DNA of 64,000 nucleotides from Bog-473 sp963730395 (GCA_963730395.1 CAVSSK010000009.1:1-64000), one strand, 5' to 3'. Counted from the stretch's first letter, positions 9,399 to 19,380 are shown. The notes: generated by a model not told the origin, from the letters alone. Translations and numbers: made by a program.

Positions 9399-10194
9399 TC
9401 CCGAGGCGGCGCGCCGTCGCACCGCCCAGCACCGGACCGGTGCGCGGCCGTGTCCTCTCGCGTGGCGGGACTTCGGCGGGAGGCGCCGCCCGCCCGGTGA
9501 CCGCCCAGTGCAGCATGCGGGCCTGGGTGTCGATGAGGTTGGCGGTGCGGATGCCCCAGAACTCGAAGCCGTAGCGGTGGGCCGACACGCTGGCGAACAT
9601 CGCGACGAGCGTCCCCGCGACCGCCATCGGGTCGGCGCCCGCCGGCGAGGACGTCGCCACGCCGGGACCTCGCTCGGGCGAGGGTGAGGCGGCGGCGATC
9701 ACCTGGGCCAGGGCGACCGTGACGGCGTTGAGCGCCCGCACGCGGATGCCGCGCAACTGCGCGTCCCCCTCCTCGGTCGCCAGGTCGACGACACGGAAGA
9801 CGGCGCGGTTGTCCTCCCAGTAGGCGAGGAAGCCCTCGGTGACCGCCAGCGCGGTCTCCCAGCTGACTTCCTCCGACCAGTCCCCCCCGACCAGCTCGGC
9901 CAGCTGCCCGGCCTCGTCCACCATGCCCTCAGCGAGGATCCGGATGGCCTGCTCCACGTTGCCGAAGTACTGGTAGAAGGTCGCCGGCGACGTCCGTGCC
10001 TGCCGCGCGATGTCGGTGACCTTCACGGACCGCCACGAGGTGGTCGTGAGGAGCTCGACCGTGGCGTCGAGCAGACGCTGGCGGGTCTGCCTTCCACGCT
10101 CGCCGGGGACCCTGCCGTCCGTGGTCGCCACATCCTCGGGATAGTCCCCCAGAGCGACGATGGCGGCGTCTCGCCCGGGACTCCGTCCTGGCAT
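9391..10194 (-). CDS. TetR/AcrR-family regulator
   Basis: A 267-residue TetR repressor with a long, disordered basic C-terminal tail. The helix-turn-helix runs from RQRLLDATVELL through VKVTDIARQARTSPATFYQYF (residues about 40-80). The ligand-binding domain is divergent. ATG 10194 is chosen because TACGCT lies 8 nt upstream and the family-typical segment starts soon after; longer readings run into the opposing gene. It is divergent from another TetR gene at 10258 with only 63 nt between starts, so both may share operators. Target unknown. Confidence 0.85.
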   Translation of the reverse strand: MPGRSPGRDAAIVALGDYPEDVATTDGRVPGERGRQTRQRLLDATVELLTTTSWRSVKVTDIARQARTSPATFYQYFGNVEQAIRILAEGMVDEAGQLAELVGGDWSEEVSWETALAVTEGFLAYWEDNRAVFRVVDLATEEGDAQLRGIRVRALNAVTVALAQVIAAASPSPERGPGVATSSPAGADPMAVAGTLVAMFASVSAHRYGFEFWGIRTANLIDTQARMLHWAVTGRAAPPAEVPPRERTRPRTGPVLGGATARRLGTT

Positions 10195-10202
10195 GCCCCC
10201 GC

Positions 10203-10208
10203 AGCGTA
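10203..10208 (-). promoter_or_regulatory. -10 element of leaderless TetR promoter
   Basis: TACGCT on the minus strand, 8 nt before ATG 10194; TANNNT consensus and no ribosome-binding site. Confidence 0.5.
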
Positions 10209-10245
10209 GTGGCAGCATCCCCGAAGACCCAGGTGACGGTGCGGA

Positions 10246-10251
10246 TACTCT
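10246..10251 (+). promoter_or_regulatory. -10 element of leaderless KstR-like promoter
   Basis: TACTCT, 6 nt before ATG 10258. It lies within 45 nt of the divergent TetR promoter, so the two promoters are back to back. Confidence 0.6.
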
Positions 10252-10257
10252 GTCGGG

Positions 10258-10866
10258 ATGCAGCAGACGGTCGCCCGCCCGCTCACCCGCGCGCAGCAGG
10301 CCCGGCGCCAACGCGTCATCGACGCCGCCATGGCCCTCGGGCTCGAGGGCGGCTACGAGGCGGTGCAGATGCGGGACGTCGCCGCCAAGGCGGACGTCGC
10401 GATGGGCACGGTCTACCGCTACTTCACGAGCAAGGACCACCTCCTGGCGGCGACCCTGGTGCACTGGGTCGAGATGCTCGACGCCCGCATCGGGCAGCAC
10501 CCGCCCCGCGGCGAGCATCCCGCCGATCGCGTCCTCGAGGTCCTCGACCGCGCACTGCGGGCCATGGGCCGCCAGCCCAAGCTGGTCGCGGCGGTGTTCA
10601 CGTCGCTCTCCTCACCCGACCCGGGCGCCGTCGGCTGCCAACAGCAGATCACGCTGCTGATGGAGGGGATCATCTCGCGGGCAATGGGCCGGTCCGACAT
10701 CCCGGACATGTCGGACCGGGCCCGCATGATCGGTCACGTGTGGTACTCCGCCCTCGTCGGCTGGATCAACGGCTGGGCCACCATGACGCGCGTCTACGAC
10801 GAGCTCGCCGTGTCGGTACGGCTCCTGCTCCCCGACGAGCTGGTCGAGCACCGCACCACCGTCTGA
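10258..10866 (+). CDS. TetR-family regulator, KstR-like
   Basis: A 202-residue TetR regulator. The DNA-binding region RVIDAAMALGLEGGYEAVQM, then VAAKADVAMGTVYRYFTSKD, closely resembles KstR, the sterol/lipid catabolism repressor of mycobacteria, including GGYEAVQMR. The C-terminal domain with WYSALVGWINGWATM also fits that group. It may control fatty-acid or sterol breakdown genes, such as the enoyl-CoA hydratase further on, but no palindromic KstR operator was recognised here. It is followed after 76 nt by an ABC exporter with its own promoter. Confidence 0.85.
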   Translation: MQQTVARPLTRAQQARRQRVIDAAMALGLEGGYEAVQMRDVAAKADVAMGTVYRYFTSKDHLLAATLVHWVEMLDARIGQHPPRGEHPADRVLEVLDRALRAMGRQPKLVAAVFTSLSSPDPGAVGCQQQITLLMEGIISRAMGRSDIPDMSDRARMIGHVWYSALVGWINGWATMTRVYDELAVSVRLLLPDELVEHRTTV

Positions 10867-10929
10867 ACCGCCCGAGTCTCCGCGGTCGGGGCGCCATCGG
10901 CGCTCCCCGAAGGCTCCGGGTGTCCGCGC

Positions 10930-10935
10930 TAACGT
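10930..10935 (+). promoter_or_regulatory. -10 element of leaderless ABC-transporter promoter
   Basis: TAACGT, 7 nt before ATG 10943. No ribosome site precedes the ATG. Confidence 0.6.
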
Positions 10936-10942
10936 CGACCCG

Positions 10943-11884
10943 ATGACCGTCGGCGCCCCCACCCGCGGTCTCCCGATCGAGTTCAGCGGCCTCACGAAGC
11001 ACTTCGGGCCCGTCGTCGCCGTCGACGACCTGTCGTTCACGGTCGAGCCCGGCCGGGTCACGGGCTTCCTCGGGCCCAACGGGTCGGGCAAGACGACCAC
11101 CCTGCGCATGCTGCTCGGCCTGGTTCACCCCTCCGCCGGGTCCGCCACCATCGGGGGTCGCCACTACCAGGACCTCGAGGACCCATCCGGCATCGTCGGC
11201 GCCGTCCTCGAGGCGTCCAGCTTCCACCCGGCGCGCCGGGCGAGGACGCATCTCCGCATGGCGGCGCGCGCCGGGGGTCACGACGACAAGCGCGCCGACG
11301 AGGTGCTCGAGCTGGTCGGCCTCACGGCCGACGCCAAGCGCAAGGTGGGCGGATTCTCCATGGGGATGCGCCAGCGACTCGAGCTGGCCACCGCGCTCAT
11401 CGGCGATCCCGACGTGCTCATCCTCGACGAGCCGTCCAACGGTCTCGACCCGCAGGGCATCGCGTGGCTGCGCGACTTCATGCGTTTCTTCGCCGGGGAG
11501 GGCCGCACGGTGCTCGTGTCGTCGCACCTCCTGGCCGAGATGGCCCAGACCATCGATGACGCGGTGATCGTGTCGTTCGGCCAGCTCAAGGCGCAGGGCA
11601 CGCTGGAGCAGATCACGTCGGGCATGACCGGCATGGTCATGAAGGCCCGCACGCCCGAGGCGGATCGGCTCTGCGCCGTGCTGACGGGGGCGCACGTCGC
11701 GTTCCGCCGGCTCACCAACGACGAGGTGGCCATGGACGGCGTCACGCCCGAGCAGGTGGGGCCGCTTCTGGCATCGAACCAGATCATCCTGTACGAGCTC
11801 ACCCACGAGGGAGCCGACCTCGAGTCGGTCTTCCTCTCACTGACCACCGGCCTCGGGTTCGGCGAGCTGGCGGCACACGCATGA
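10943..11884 (+). CDS. ABC transporter ATP-binding protein (DrrA-type)
   Basis: A 313-residue ATPase of the DrrA/CcmA-like exporter class. It contains Walker A GPNGSGKTT (residues 44-52), a signature motif in the variant form FSMGMRQR (about 140), Walker B VLILDEP (about 160) and the switch histidine in VLVSSHLLAEM. A C-terminal extension of roughly 80 residues is typical of this class. Its stop overlaps the permease start (ATGA), so the two subunits are translationally coupled. Such pairs export drugs, lipids or act in stress resistance; the substrate is not predictable. Confidence 0.92.
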   Translation: MTVGAPTRGLPIEFSGLTKHFGPVVAVDDLSFTVEPGRVTGFLGPNGSGKTTTLRMLLGLVHPSAGSATIGGRHYQDLEDPSGIVGAVLEASSFHPARRARTHLRMAARAGGHDDKRADEVLELVGLTADAKRKVGGFSMGMRQRLELATALIGDPDVLILDEPSNGLDPQGIAWLRDFMRFFAGEGRTVLVSSHLLAEMAQTIDDAVIVSFGQLKAQGTLEQITSGMTGMVMKARTPEADRLCAVLTGAHVAFRRLTNDEVAMDGVTPEQVGPLLASNQIILYELTHEGADLESVFLSLTTGLGFGELAAHA

Positions 11885-12678
11885 TCAACGCCGTACGGGC
11901 GGAGCTGATCAAGATGCGGTCGATGCCCGGGGTGTGGGTGACCTTCGGTCTCGCCTTCCCGCTGACGGTCCTCATCTGCGTCGGCGTCCTTGCGGGTGCG
12001 GGCGGTTTCCCTGGTCACACCTTCTACTACGTGCAGACCCTGCGCCAGCGGCGTGCGCTGCTCGGTGCCGGCTACTTCGGGATCGAGATCCTGGCCCCGA
12101 TCATGGGGGTGCTCTGCGTCACCGGCGAGTACCGGCACAAGACGATCACCACGACGCTCGTGTTGACCCCGGTGCGGGCCCGCGTCCTCGGGGCCAAGGT
12201 GATCGTGGTCGCGGCATGGTCGATCTTCATCGCCCTGGTCTCGCTCGTCGCCGTGGCCGCCGTGGGCCTGCCCTGGAATGCTGCGCTCGGTGGCGTGACC
12301 TCGAACGTCACGGACCAGGTGGGGGCCGTCGTCCCGGGCCTGCTGCTTTCCGCCGTCCTGCTGGGGCTCTTCGGGCTCGGCTTCGGCACCCTGGTCAAGA
12401 ACCAGGTGGCGGCCATCCTGCTCACCATCGGCGGCACGCTGATCCTGGAGAGCATCCTCATCGCCCTGGCCCGGGCGATCTTCCACTACGACCTGAACTG
12501 GCTGCCCAACGCGGCGGGGGCCGCGCTCGCCGGCGACATCGCCCGCGGCTTCGGCGGAGGGGGTCGTGAAGGGTTGCGCCTCCTCACGTGGTGGCAGGGT
12601 GGCCTCGTCATGCTGCTGTGGGGCCTGGTGCCCCTCGCCGTCGGCTACTTCACGACGTTCCGCCGCGACGTCACGTAG
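11881..12678 (+). CDS. ABC transporter permease
   Basis: A 265-residue integral membrane partner of the preceding ATPase, of the ABC-2 type. About six hydrophobic segments are visible, including FGLAFPLTVLICVGVLAGAG and VIVVAAWSIFIALVSLVAV. The N-terminal INAVRAELIKMRSMPGVWV is the usual cytoplasmic start of these permeases. The start overlaps the ATPase stop by 4 nt. It converges on the amidohydrolase gene, whose stop is 21 nt away. Confidence 0.88.
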   Translation: MINAVRAELIKMRSMPGVWVTFGLAFPLTVLICVGVLAGAGGFPGHTFYYVQTLRQRRALLGAGYFGIEILAPIMGVLCVTGEYRHKTITTTLVLTPVRARVLGAKVIVVAAWSIFIALVSLVAVAAVGLPWNAALGGVTSNVTDQVGAVVPGLLLSAVLLGLFGLGFGTLVKNQVAAILLTIGGTLILESILIALARAIFHYDLNWLPNAAGAALAGDIARGFGGGGREGLRLLTWWQGGLVMLLWGLVPLAVGYFTTFRRDVT

Positions 12679-12699
12679 AGCCTGCCCGCCGGCTCCCGG

Positions 12700-14368
12700 T
12701 CAGCCTCGCAGCACGACCCCCGGGCGCGCCGCGAGGCCCTCCTGTGCCGGCGCGCCGTCGATCCGGATCGGCACCCCGTTCACCAGCGTGTGGGTCATGC
12801 CGACCGGCGCGTCAGCCGTGAGGCGCTCGCCGTCGGCCGGGAAGTCGCGCACGCGCCGCAGCGGGCCCGGGTCCACCGTCTGGGGGTCGAAGACGCAGAG
12901 GTCCGCCGCCTTGCCCACCTCGATCGTCCCGCGGTCGGCCAGGCCGTAGACGCCGGCCGGCTCACCGGTCAGCTTGTGGATGGCCCGCTCCAGCGGCATG
13001 ACGCCGCGCCCGCGTACCCAGTTGCCCAGCAGGTCGGTCGAGAAGCACGCGTCGCAGAGCTGCGAGACGTGTGCACCCGAGTCCGCCAGCCCGAGGAGCA
13101 CGTTGTCCCTCGGCAGCAACCAGGCGATGCCGTCGGGGTCGTCGTTGGCCAGCACCGACCAGAAGCGCGACTCGAGGTCGTCGTCGAGCGACACGTCGAG
13201 CATCACGTCCAGCGGCGTGCAACCCCGCTCCTCGGCCAGCACCGCCACCGGGCGATCGGCGAGATCGGGGTGCGAGCGCGACTCGGCGACCGAGATGGAG
13301 GCCCAATTGAGCGGGAACCCGCCGGCCTTCCCGCTCACGTCGTCCCAGGCGGAGGCGCGCCAGGCGGGGTCGCGGTAGGCGGCGACCCGCTCCGCCTTCG
13401 ACTTTCCCATCAACGCGGCGAAGGTCGGCCGCATGTTGAGGGTGAAGGGTTCGGAGAGGTTCATCTGGAACACCAGGGGCCGGCACGACACCTGCGGCCA
13501 CACCTCGACCCCCTCGGACCAGGCGGCGTCGTGCTCGGCGATCACCTTCTCGTGGTACGGGTAGCCCTTCACCGTGAGCAAGGCCGTCCAGGTGAAGGGC
13601 CGCCCCACCTCGCGTTGGAGCCGGAACACCTCCGCATTGGGGAAGACCCCGCCCGGGAGCAGCGCCACGACCCCGCGCCCGCATTGCTTGACGGGCTCGA
13701 GCAGGGCCCGCAGCTCGGCCAGGTCGGCCACCCGCGAGGGCACCGGCCGGCCGCTGGTCCCCGTTGTGCGTCGGTGACGCGCTCGATGCGAATCCGGCCG
13801 CGCCACCCGCCATGGCGTCTGCCACCACCGCCTGCATGAGGGCGATCTCGTCGGGGGTTGCGGCGCGCTCGTAGGCATCTTCGCCCATCACGTAGAGGCG
13901 CACCGCGGTGTGGCCCACGTAGCACCCGTAGTTCAGGGCCGTTCCCCGCGCCGCGACCGCGTCGAGGTATTGAGGGAACGTCTCGAACTCGCCCCAGGGC
14001 ACCCCGACGGCCAGGGTGTCGAAGCTCATGTCCTCGACGTGCTGCAGCGTGCGCGCCAGGAGCTCGACGCCGTCGGGCCGGATGGGCGCGATGGAGAACC
14101 CGCAATTGCCGGCGATCACCGTCGTCACGCCGTGAAACGAGGACGGCGTCAGGTCGGGATCCCAGAACACCTGCGCGTCGTAGTGGGTGTGAATGTCGAT
14201 GAAGCCGGGGCACACCACCTGGCCCTCCGCCTCGAGCACCCGAGCGCCGTCGAGGCCCTCTCCGATGTCCGAGATCCGCCCGTCGGTGACGCAGACGTCC
14301 GCCGGCCCGCCCGCCGACCCCGTCCCGTCCACCACGGTGCCTCCCCGGATCACGATGTCGGCGCGCAC
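12700..14368 (-). CDS. Amidohydrolase, N-acyl-D-amino-acid deacylase type (frameshifted)
   Basis: An approximately 555-residue metal-dependent hydrolase of the D-aminoacylase/dihydroorotase-like superfamily. It shows the metal motif FIDIHTHYDAQ (residues about 57-67), TTVIAGNCGFSIAPI, and a C-terminal ADSGAHVSQLCDACF with the catalytic region. One extra base near 13758 splits it. Removing that base gives THNGDQ joined to GRPVPSRVAD, a family hallmark. Start GTG 14368. It probably hydrolyses N-acyl-D-amino acids or related amides, but the family also includes other hydrolases. It is divergent from the alpha/beta hydrolase. Confidence 0.85.
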
Positions 14369-14514
14369 GCACCTATCGTCGCAGCCCTGACGGCCGGCTG
14401 CACGCGCGAGTTGCCTGCCTGCGGCGGCGGTCGGATACCGTGGGTCTCGAGGGCCCGGGTCGTTTGCGGGTAGGGGTGACCACGCGCCAGGTCGGCGCGG
14501 GACTGGAGTGTCGG

Positions 14515-15630
14515 ATGGCGGTTCGGTTTTTCAAGGCGAAGGAAGCGCCCCAACCCGAGGACGCCCTGCAGATCTCCGGCGCCATCGTCGCCCCCTCCGA
14601 CGGCCCCTCCCCCGTCCAGCTCGTCGACTCGGGCCACGCCGCCCACGGCCTCGGCGTCGTGCGCGACCAGTACGTCCGGAAGGTCCGCAAGACCCCCACC
14701 ATCCGGATGGTCCCCAGCTCCATGATGGCGGAGGGGCGGCGCCTGCGCTTCGCCGTCTCCGACAACGTGGACGCCCACGGGCCCGACGGGCCCGGCTCCC
14801 CCCCCGTCTGGGCCATCAACATCCACGGCTATTTCGCGGGCGGGGGCATGTACTGGCGGGAGAGCGCGCGGCTGGCCGAGCAGCTGGGCTGGCGCGTCAT
14901 CAACCCCAGCCTGCCGGGGTTCGGCGGGAGCGACCCCCTCGAGTGGCAGGACGTCTCCATGGAGAGCCTGGCCAACCAGGTGATGGCCATCGCGCACAAG
15001 GTCGACGCCGGGCCGGCCGTCCTGCTCGGCCACTCCATGGGCGGCGCCGTGGCGGTGCAGTTCGCCCACGACCACCCACGGCGCACCATCGGGGTGATCT
15101 ACCGCGACGGTGTGAGCACGCCGGCATGGAAGGAGCGCAGGGGCATCCTCCCGACCTTCCTCTCCCCCTTCCTGCCCGACATCGCGCCGATGGTCGACAT
15201 GATGGCCGCCGTCGTCTTCGACCTGCCCGACCTTGCCATGGGGCGCATGTACTCGACGGTGCGCGCCGTGCTGCCCGACATGCGCCAGAACATCCGCACG
15301 GTGGCGCAGACCATGCCGGTCGGGAGCATGCTGATGTCCGTCGACCAGCGCAGCGAGGTGCGCCACCTCGTCGCCCAGCAGATCCCCATCCTCAACGAGT
15401 GGGGCTGCTTCGACCGCATCACGCCCGGCCACACGGCGCTGGAGTTCGCCGCCATCGCGCGCTCGCCGGTGCTGTGGGTGCCCGGCGGCCACAGCTGGAT
15501 GCTGGCCCGCCCTCAGGGCCAGGCGGACATCCTCACGCATCTCGTTCGGGGCCGCGAGTTCGTCGCTCAGCTGGAGAGCCGATGGCGCCAGCTCACCCCG
15601 CGCGAATACCCGTTGCGCGCCGTCAACTGA
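14515..15630 (+). CDS. Alpha/beta-fold hydrolase
   Basis: A 371-residue serine hydrolase. Its nucleophile elbow GHSMGG is near residue 180, the oxyanion-side motif NIHGYFAGGG is near 105, and the catalytic His is probably in VPGGHSWML near 325. ATG 14515 is chosen because GGAG lies upstream and the sequence before it is not protein-like. A TACCGT at 14437 may be the -10 of a short-leader promoter. The roughly 100-residue N-terminal extension before the hydrolase core is unusual. Substrate unknown. Confidence 0.82.
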   Translation: MAVRFFKAKEAPQPEDALQISGAIVAPSDGPSPVQLVDSGHAAHGLGVVRDQYVRKVRKTPTIRMVPSSMMAEGRRLRFAVSDNVDAHGPDGPGSPPVWAINIHGYFAGGGMYWRESARLAEQLGWRVINPSLPGFGGSDPLEWQDVSMESLANQVMAIAHKVDAGPAVLLGHSMGGAVAVQFAHDHPRRTIGVIYRDGVSTPAWKERRGILPTFLSPFLPDIAPMVDMMAAVVFDLPDLAMGRMYSTVRAVLPDMRQNIRTVAQTMPVGSMLMSVDQRSEVRHLVAQQIPILNEWGCFDRITPGHTALEFAAIARSPVLWVPGGHSWMLARPQGQADILTHLVRGREFVAQLESRWRQLTPREYPLRAVN

Positions 15631-15688
15631 CGACACCCGTGCCGCGGGCCCGCCTCTCCGCCCGCACGCCCCGCGGTGAGGGCGCCCC

Positions 15689-16339
15689 GTGATCAGTCGC
15701 CTGCTCCAACCCCTGCTCTCCTTGCACGGGTGGGAGGCCTACGCGCTGGTCGGCCTGCTCGTCTTCGCGGAGGACGCCGTGATGCTCGGGTTCGTGTTCC
15801 CCGGCGAGACCGCCGCCATCCTGGGCGGCGTCCTGGCCTCCAAGGGCGGTGTCAGCCTGGGCGGCATCGTCGCCGTCGTCGTGGTGTGCGCCATCGTGGG
15901 CGACTCTGTCGGCTACGCCATCGGAGACCGCTGGGGCCGCCAGCTCCTCGGGCTCGGCCCCCTGCGCAAGCGCCAGAAGGGCATCGACTCCGCGCTCGAC
16001 TTCCTGGGCCGGCGCGGCGCGATCGCGGTGTTCGTGGGCCGCTTCTCCGCCTTCCTGCGCGCCGTCATCCCGGGGTTGGCCGGCATGTCCAAGATGCACT
16101 ACCGCATCTTCCTGCCCGCCAATGCGGCCGGCGGCATCTGCTGGGGGGTCCTCTTCGTCCTCCTCGGCTACTTCGTCGGCCAGCGGGTCGAGAAGGCCAG
16201 CGGGATCGCGTCCGACATCCTGCTCGGCCTCATCGTCGTCGTGGTCGTCGTCCTCTTCGTCCTGCACCGTCGCAAGGAGAAGCGCGAGGTCGAGGGCCCG
16301 TCCGAGGCGGCGACGCCCGAGAACGACCCCGCCGGCTGA
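15689..16339 (+). CDS. DedA-family membrane protein
   Basis: A 216-residue polytopic protein of the DedA/VTT superfamily, members of which help recycle undecaprenyl phosphate or other lipids across the membrane. It has the conserved acidic and glycine motif FPGETAAILGG, the stretch GDSVGYAIGDRWG, and the diagnostic GRFSAFLRAVIPGLAGMSKM with its essential Arg. A final helix (LLGLIVVVVVVLFVL) is followed by a charged tail. GTG 15689 is the first in-frame start with full membrane topology. Confidence 0.9.
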   Translation: MISRLLQPLLSLHGWEAYALVGLLVFAEDAVMLGFVFPGETAAILGGVLASKGGVSLGGIVAVVVVCAIVGDSVGYAIGDRWGRQLLGLGPLRKRQKGIDSALDFLGRRGAIAVFVGRFSAFLRAVIPGLAGMSKMHYRIFLPANAAGGICWGVLFVLLGYFVGQRVEKASGIASDILLGLIVVVVVVLFVLHRRKEKREVEGPSEAATPENDPAG

Positions 16340-16352
16340 CCCATCACCCGGC

Positions 16353-17911
16353 TCAGGCGGGCTCGTCGAGGACCGAGCGATCGCCGGCGCGCAGGGCCAC
16401 CGAGCACCCGGGCGAACTCCCCCGCGGCGTCGTCGCCCTGGGCGTCGGTGTCCATCCAGCGCACGCTGGTGGGGTCGCTGCGGTCCATGCCGTAGAGGCC
16501 GAAGCGCGGCTCGTAGGTGCCCCACTCGTAGTTGTCGACCAGCGACCAGTGCAGGTAGGCGCGCACGGGGACTCCGTCGGCCACCGCGTCGGCCACCGCT
16601 CCCAGATGCTGCGCGCACGTAGCGGCGGCGGTCCATGCCGTCCTCCCGGGGCACGGGTCGCCCGGCGCGCACCCGCGTCGCCATCCCGTTCTCGACCACC
16701 CACAGGGGCAGGCCCGGTCGCAGGGCCGCCTCGGTGGCGCACCAGGACCGCAGCCCCGCCGGGTGGGGCTCGACGTCCCACAGCGCGCGCCCGAAGGACC
16801 AGTCACGCCCGCCGGCGGCCGTCCGGCGGCCCGGGATGCGCATGGCGTGGCTGGCCACGGGGTCGTACCAGTCGAAGCCCACGGCATCGAGGCCACGGGC
16901 CCGGGGCGACGCGTGCACGGCGGCGACCACGCGCCGCGGGGCCGGCCGCCGCGCCAGACCGCGCAGCCGGGCCCAGGCGTGACCACGGCCGGGCTCGTGG
17001 TCCGCCCCGTAGGGCGACATGGCGGCGAAGTACCGGCGCACGGCCGCCTCCCCGGCGTGGCGCGGTGGGAAGGCGGCGTCGTGGACCGCCCGGCGCTCGT
17101 CCACGTAGCGGTCGACGTCGCTCGGAGGGATGCCGGCCTGGCGCAGGCCGAGCAGGTCCAGCAGCATCCGGTCGAGCTCGTAGACCGACGACGAGCTCGT
17201 GTTGATCGTCACCTCGGCCTCGCTCTGGACCGCAGTCACGACCTCGGCGGCCAGCACGTGCGCGGTCAGGAGGTTGTCGAGCACGCAGAAGGCGTCGGAG
17301 ACGGCCATGCGGCGCCCGGGCGGGCAGGCCCCCTCGATCCAGCCCATGAGCATCACGATGTTGGGCTCGTTGACCGTGATCCAGCGCCGGCAGTGCGGGC
17401 TGAGCGCGGGAACGATGCGGGCCACGTGGCGGGCGAAGACGTCGGGCGAGCCCGGGCGCAGCCAGAACTCCTCGCCGAGCCACCACGGGTGGGTGAAGTG
17501 GTGCAGCGTCACCATCGGCTCCAGGCCGCGCTCCGCGCACAAGGCGAGGATCTCCACGTAGCGCTCCAGGGCGCCCTCGTCGAATGCACCGGGTCGCGGC
17601 TCCAGGCGGGCCCATTCCACCGAGAGCCGGAAGGCGTTGCACCCGATGGCGGCGGCCCGGTCGAGCGCGTCGGCGGGATGCCGCCAGAAGTCGCACGCCA
17701 GCCCCGAACGCTCGACCCGGCCGGTGGCCTCCCAGCCGGACCAGTTGTTGTGCGGCTCGCCGTCGCCGTTGAACCCGCCCTCTATCTGGAAGCCCGACGT
17801 GGCCACGCCGGCGAGGAAGCCGTCGCCGAGCAGGCTGTGCCGCTCGGTGCGCCGGGAGCGGGCCCGCGCCGGCGCCGGCGCTGCCTTGCGGGGCGGTGGG
17901 GCGGCCGTCAT
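16353..17911 (-). CDS. Glycoside hydrolase family 1 (beta-glucosidase-like, frameshifted)
   Basis: An approximately 510-residue TIM-barrel glycosidase. The acid/base glutamate lies in WITVNEPN (about residue 179) and the nucleophile glutamate in WVVENGM (about 406). The substrate-site segments SVEWARLEPRPG and LHHFTHPWW are present. Insertions near 16617 and 16405 break the frame; the middle piece carries HWSLVDNYEWGTYEPRFGLY, the conserved aglycone/-1 region, and the end reads RAGDRSVLDEPA. No signal peptide is seen, so it probably acts on imported glycosides in the cytoplasm. It converges with dedA, 13 nt apart. Confidence 0.88.
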
Positions 17912-17962
17912 CCGTTCAGCTTGGCAGGCGCAGCGGACGGCCGGGCCGGCCTCGTCGCCGGC

Positions 17963-18565
17963 TCAGCGGGGCTGCGCGAGCGAGCGCATGCGCGCCAGGG
18001 CGGTCGACACGATGTCGATCTCGTCGCGGGCCTGGCGCACCAGCGCGCGCACCTGCGGCTCCGTGGCATCGCCCCCGGCCCGGAGGGCAGCTGCCTGCAC
18101 GTCCCGAGCGGCGCCGATGACCTCGGCGACCCCGGCCCGTACCGTGTCGGGCCGTCCCGTGCCGCGCGGCAGGCGGCGCTCCAGCTTGAGCAGCGCATCG
18201 AGCTCGCCGGCGACGCCGCGCAGCGAGCGGCAGACCGCCGGCAGCTCGGCCACCGGGGCGTCGTGCGCGTCGGCGTGGGCGACGGCGACCTCGGCGTCCT
18301 CGATGGCGACCCACATGCGGCGCCGCACCCGGGCCGCCGCGCCCCGGCTCAGCTCCTCGGGCGTGGCCCGAGACGCGTAGCGCTCCCTGCCCGCGGCGGC
18401 GAGGGACACGGTGGCGAGAAGGCCGCGGGTGGCGATGTGGCCTCGCACCAGGCGCCAGTGTCGGCGCACGTAGCTGCGCGCGATCAGGAAGGCGACGGCG
18501 AGCGCGCCGACCGCCAGGAGACCGGCGATCACCAGGAACTCCACCACGTGGGCCACGAAGGTCAC
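17963..18565 (-). CDS. Hypothetical membrane-anchored protein
   Basis: A 200-residue protein I do not recognise. One N-terminal membrane helix (FLVIAGLLAVGALAVAFLIA, residues about 10-30) is followed by a basic stretch and then an alpha-helical, Ala/Arg/Glu-rich soluble region likely to form coiled coils on the cytoplasmic side. GTG 18565 is supported by TAGGAT 6 nt upstream. It is divergent from the VC0807-family gene, with starts 53 nt apart. Confidence 0.7.
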   Translation of the reverse strand: MTFVAHVVEFLVIAGLLAVGALAVAFLIARSYVRRHWRLVRGHIATRGLLATVSLAAAGRERYASRATPEELSRGAAARVRRRMWVAIEDAEVAVAHADAHDAPVAELPAVCRSLRGVAGELDALLKLERRLPRGTGRPDTVRAGVAEVIGAARDVQAAALRAGGDATEPQVRALVRQARDEIDIVSTALARMRSLAQPR

Positions 18566-18571
18566 CCCCCG

Positions 18572-18577
18572 ATCCTA
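18572..18577 (-). promoter_or_regulatory. -10 element of leaderless promoter (hypothetical gene)
   Basis: TAGGAT on the minus strand, 6 nt before GTG 18565. It sits 28 nt from the divergent -10 at 18605. Confidence 0.6.
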
Positions 18578-18604
18578 CGCGGCCGTGGCCGGGATTCACG
18601 GCGG

Positions 18605-18610
18605 TACCCT
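18605..18610 (+). promoter_or_regulatory. -10 element of leaderless promoter (VC0807-family gene)
   Basis: TACCCT, 7 nt before ATG 18618, which it helps choose over the in-frame GTG at 18585 that would lie upstream of the promoter. Confidence 0.62.
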
Positions 18611-18617
18611 TTGGAAC

Positions 18618-19370
18618 ATGGAGGCGGAGGCTACGGGCGGCACCGAAGGCACACCGGAGGCGGGCCGGGACTGGCAGCCCGGGATCCCGTCGGTCCGCGA
18701 GCACCTGCCCAGCCTGGTCTGGGGCGCCGCCCTGCCGATCGGCATCTACTTCCTGGTCCGAGCCCACGTGCGCACCGACGTCGCTGCCCTCATCGTCGCC
18801 GGCTGCTTCTCCGCCGGCTGGGTCGTCCTGCAGTTCGTGCGGCAGCGAAGGGTCGACGTCGTGGGTGCCATCGTCCTGTTCGGCTTCGCGGTCGGCGTGG
18901 TCAGCTCGACGCTGCTCGGCGGCAACGCCTACGTGCTCAAGGTCCGGGACGCCTTCTTCACCGCGCTCTTCGGCGTCGCCTGCGTCGTCACCGTCTTCAC
19001 CCACGACCGCCCCGCCTTCTTCTACGTGAGCCGGTACTTCTCGGCGGGGAACGATCCAGAGAAGGTGTCCGCCTTCGACCGGCTGCACGAGCTGCCCGTC
19101 GGCCGGCGCACGTTCCGCGTCCTGTCGGTGGTCTGGGGCATCGGGCTCGTCGTCGAGGCCTCGTTCCGATTGACGCTGGCCGACGTCCTGCCGACGGGGA
19201 CCTTCCTCGCCGTGTCGCCCTTCATCACCGCCAGCGTCATCGGCAGCCTCTTGGCTTTCACCATGTTGTACACGCGGCGCATCCAGGCCGAGGCCGCCAC
19301 GCTCGTCGCCACCATGGCGCCCGAACCGGCCTCCAACGGCGAGGGCTATCCCCAGATTCCCCTCCCCTGA
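18618..19370 (+). CDS. VC0807-family membrane protein
   Basis: A 250-residue protein with about six membrane helices, for example LVWGAALPIGIYFLV, ALIVAGCFSAGWVVLQFV and VGAIVLFGFAVGVVSS. The arrangement and the segment VRQRRVDVVGAI resemble the VC0807 family of uncharacterised membrane proteins common in actinobacteria. The cytoplasmic ends are charged. Function unknown. The downstream enoyl-CoA hydratase has its own promoter, so the two need not be linked. Confidence 0.78.
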   Translation: MEAEATGGTEGTPEAGRDWQPGIPSVREHLPSLVWGAALPIGIYFLVRAHVRTDVAALIVAGCFSAGWVVLQFVRQRRVDVVGAIVLFGFAVGVVSSTLLGGNAYVLKVRDAFFTALFGVACVVTVFTHDRPAFFYVSRYFSAGNDPEKVSAFDRLHELPVGRRTFRVLSVVWGIGLVVEASFRLTLADVLPTGTFLAVSPFITASVIGSLLAFTMLYTRRIQAEAATLVATMAPEPASNGEGYPQIPLP

Positions 19371-19380
19371 CGCCCGCCGG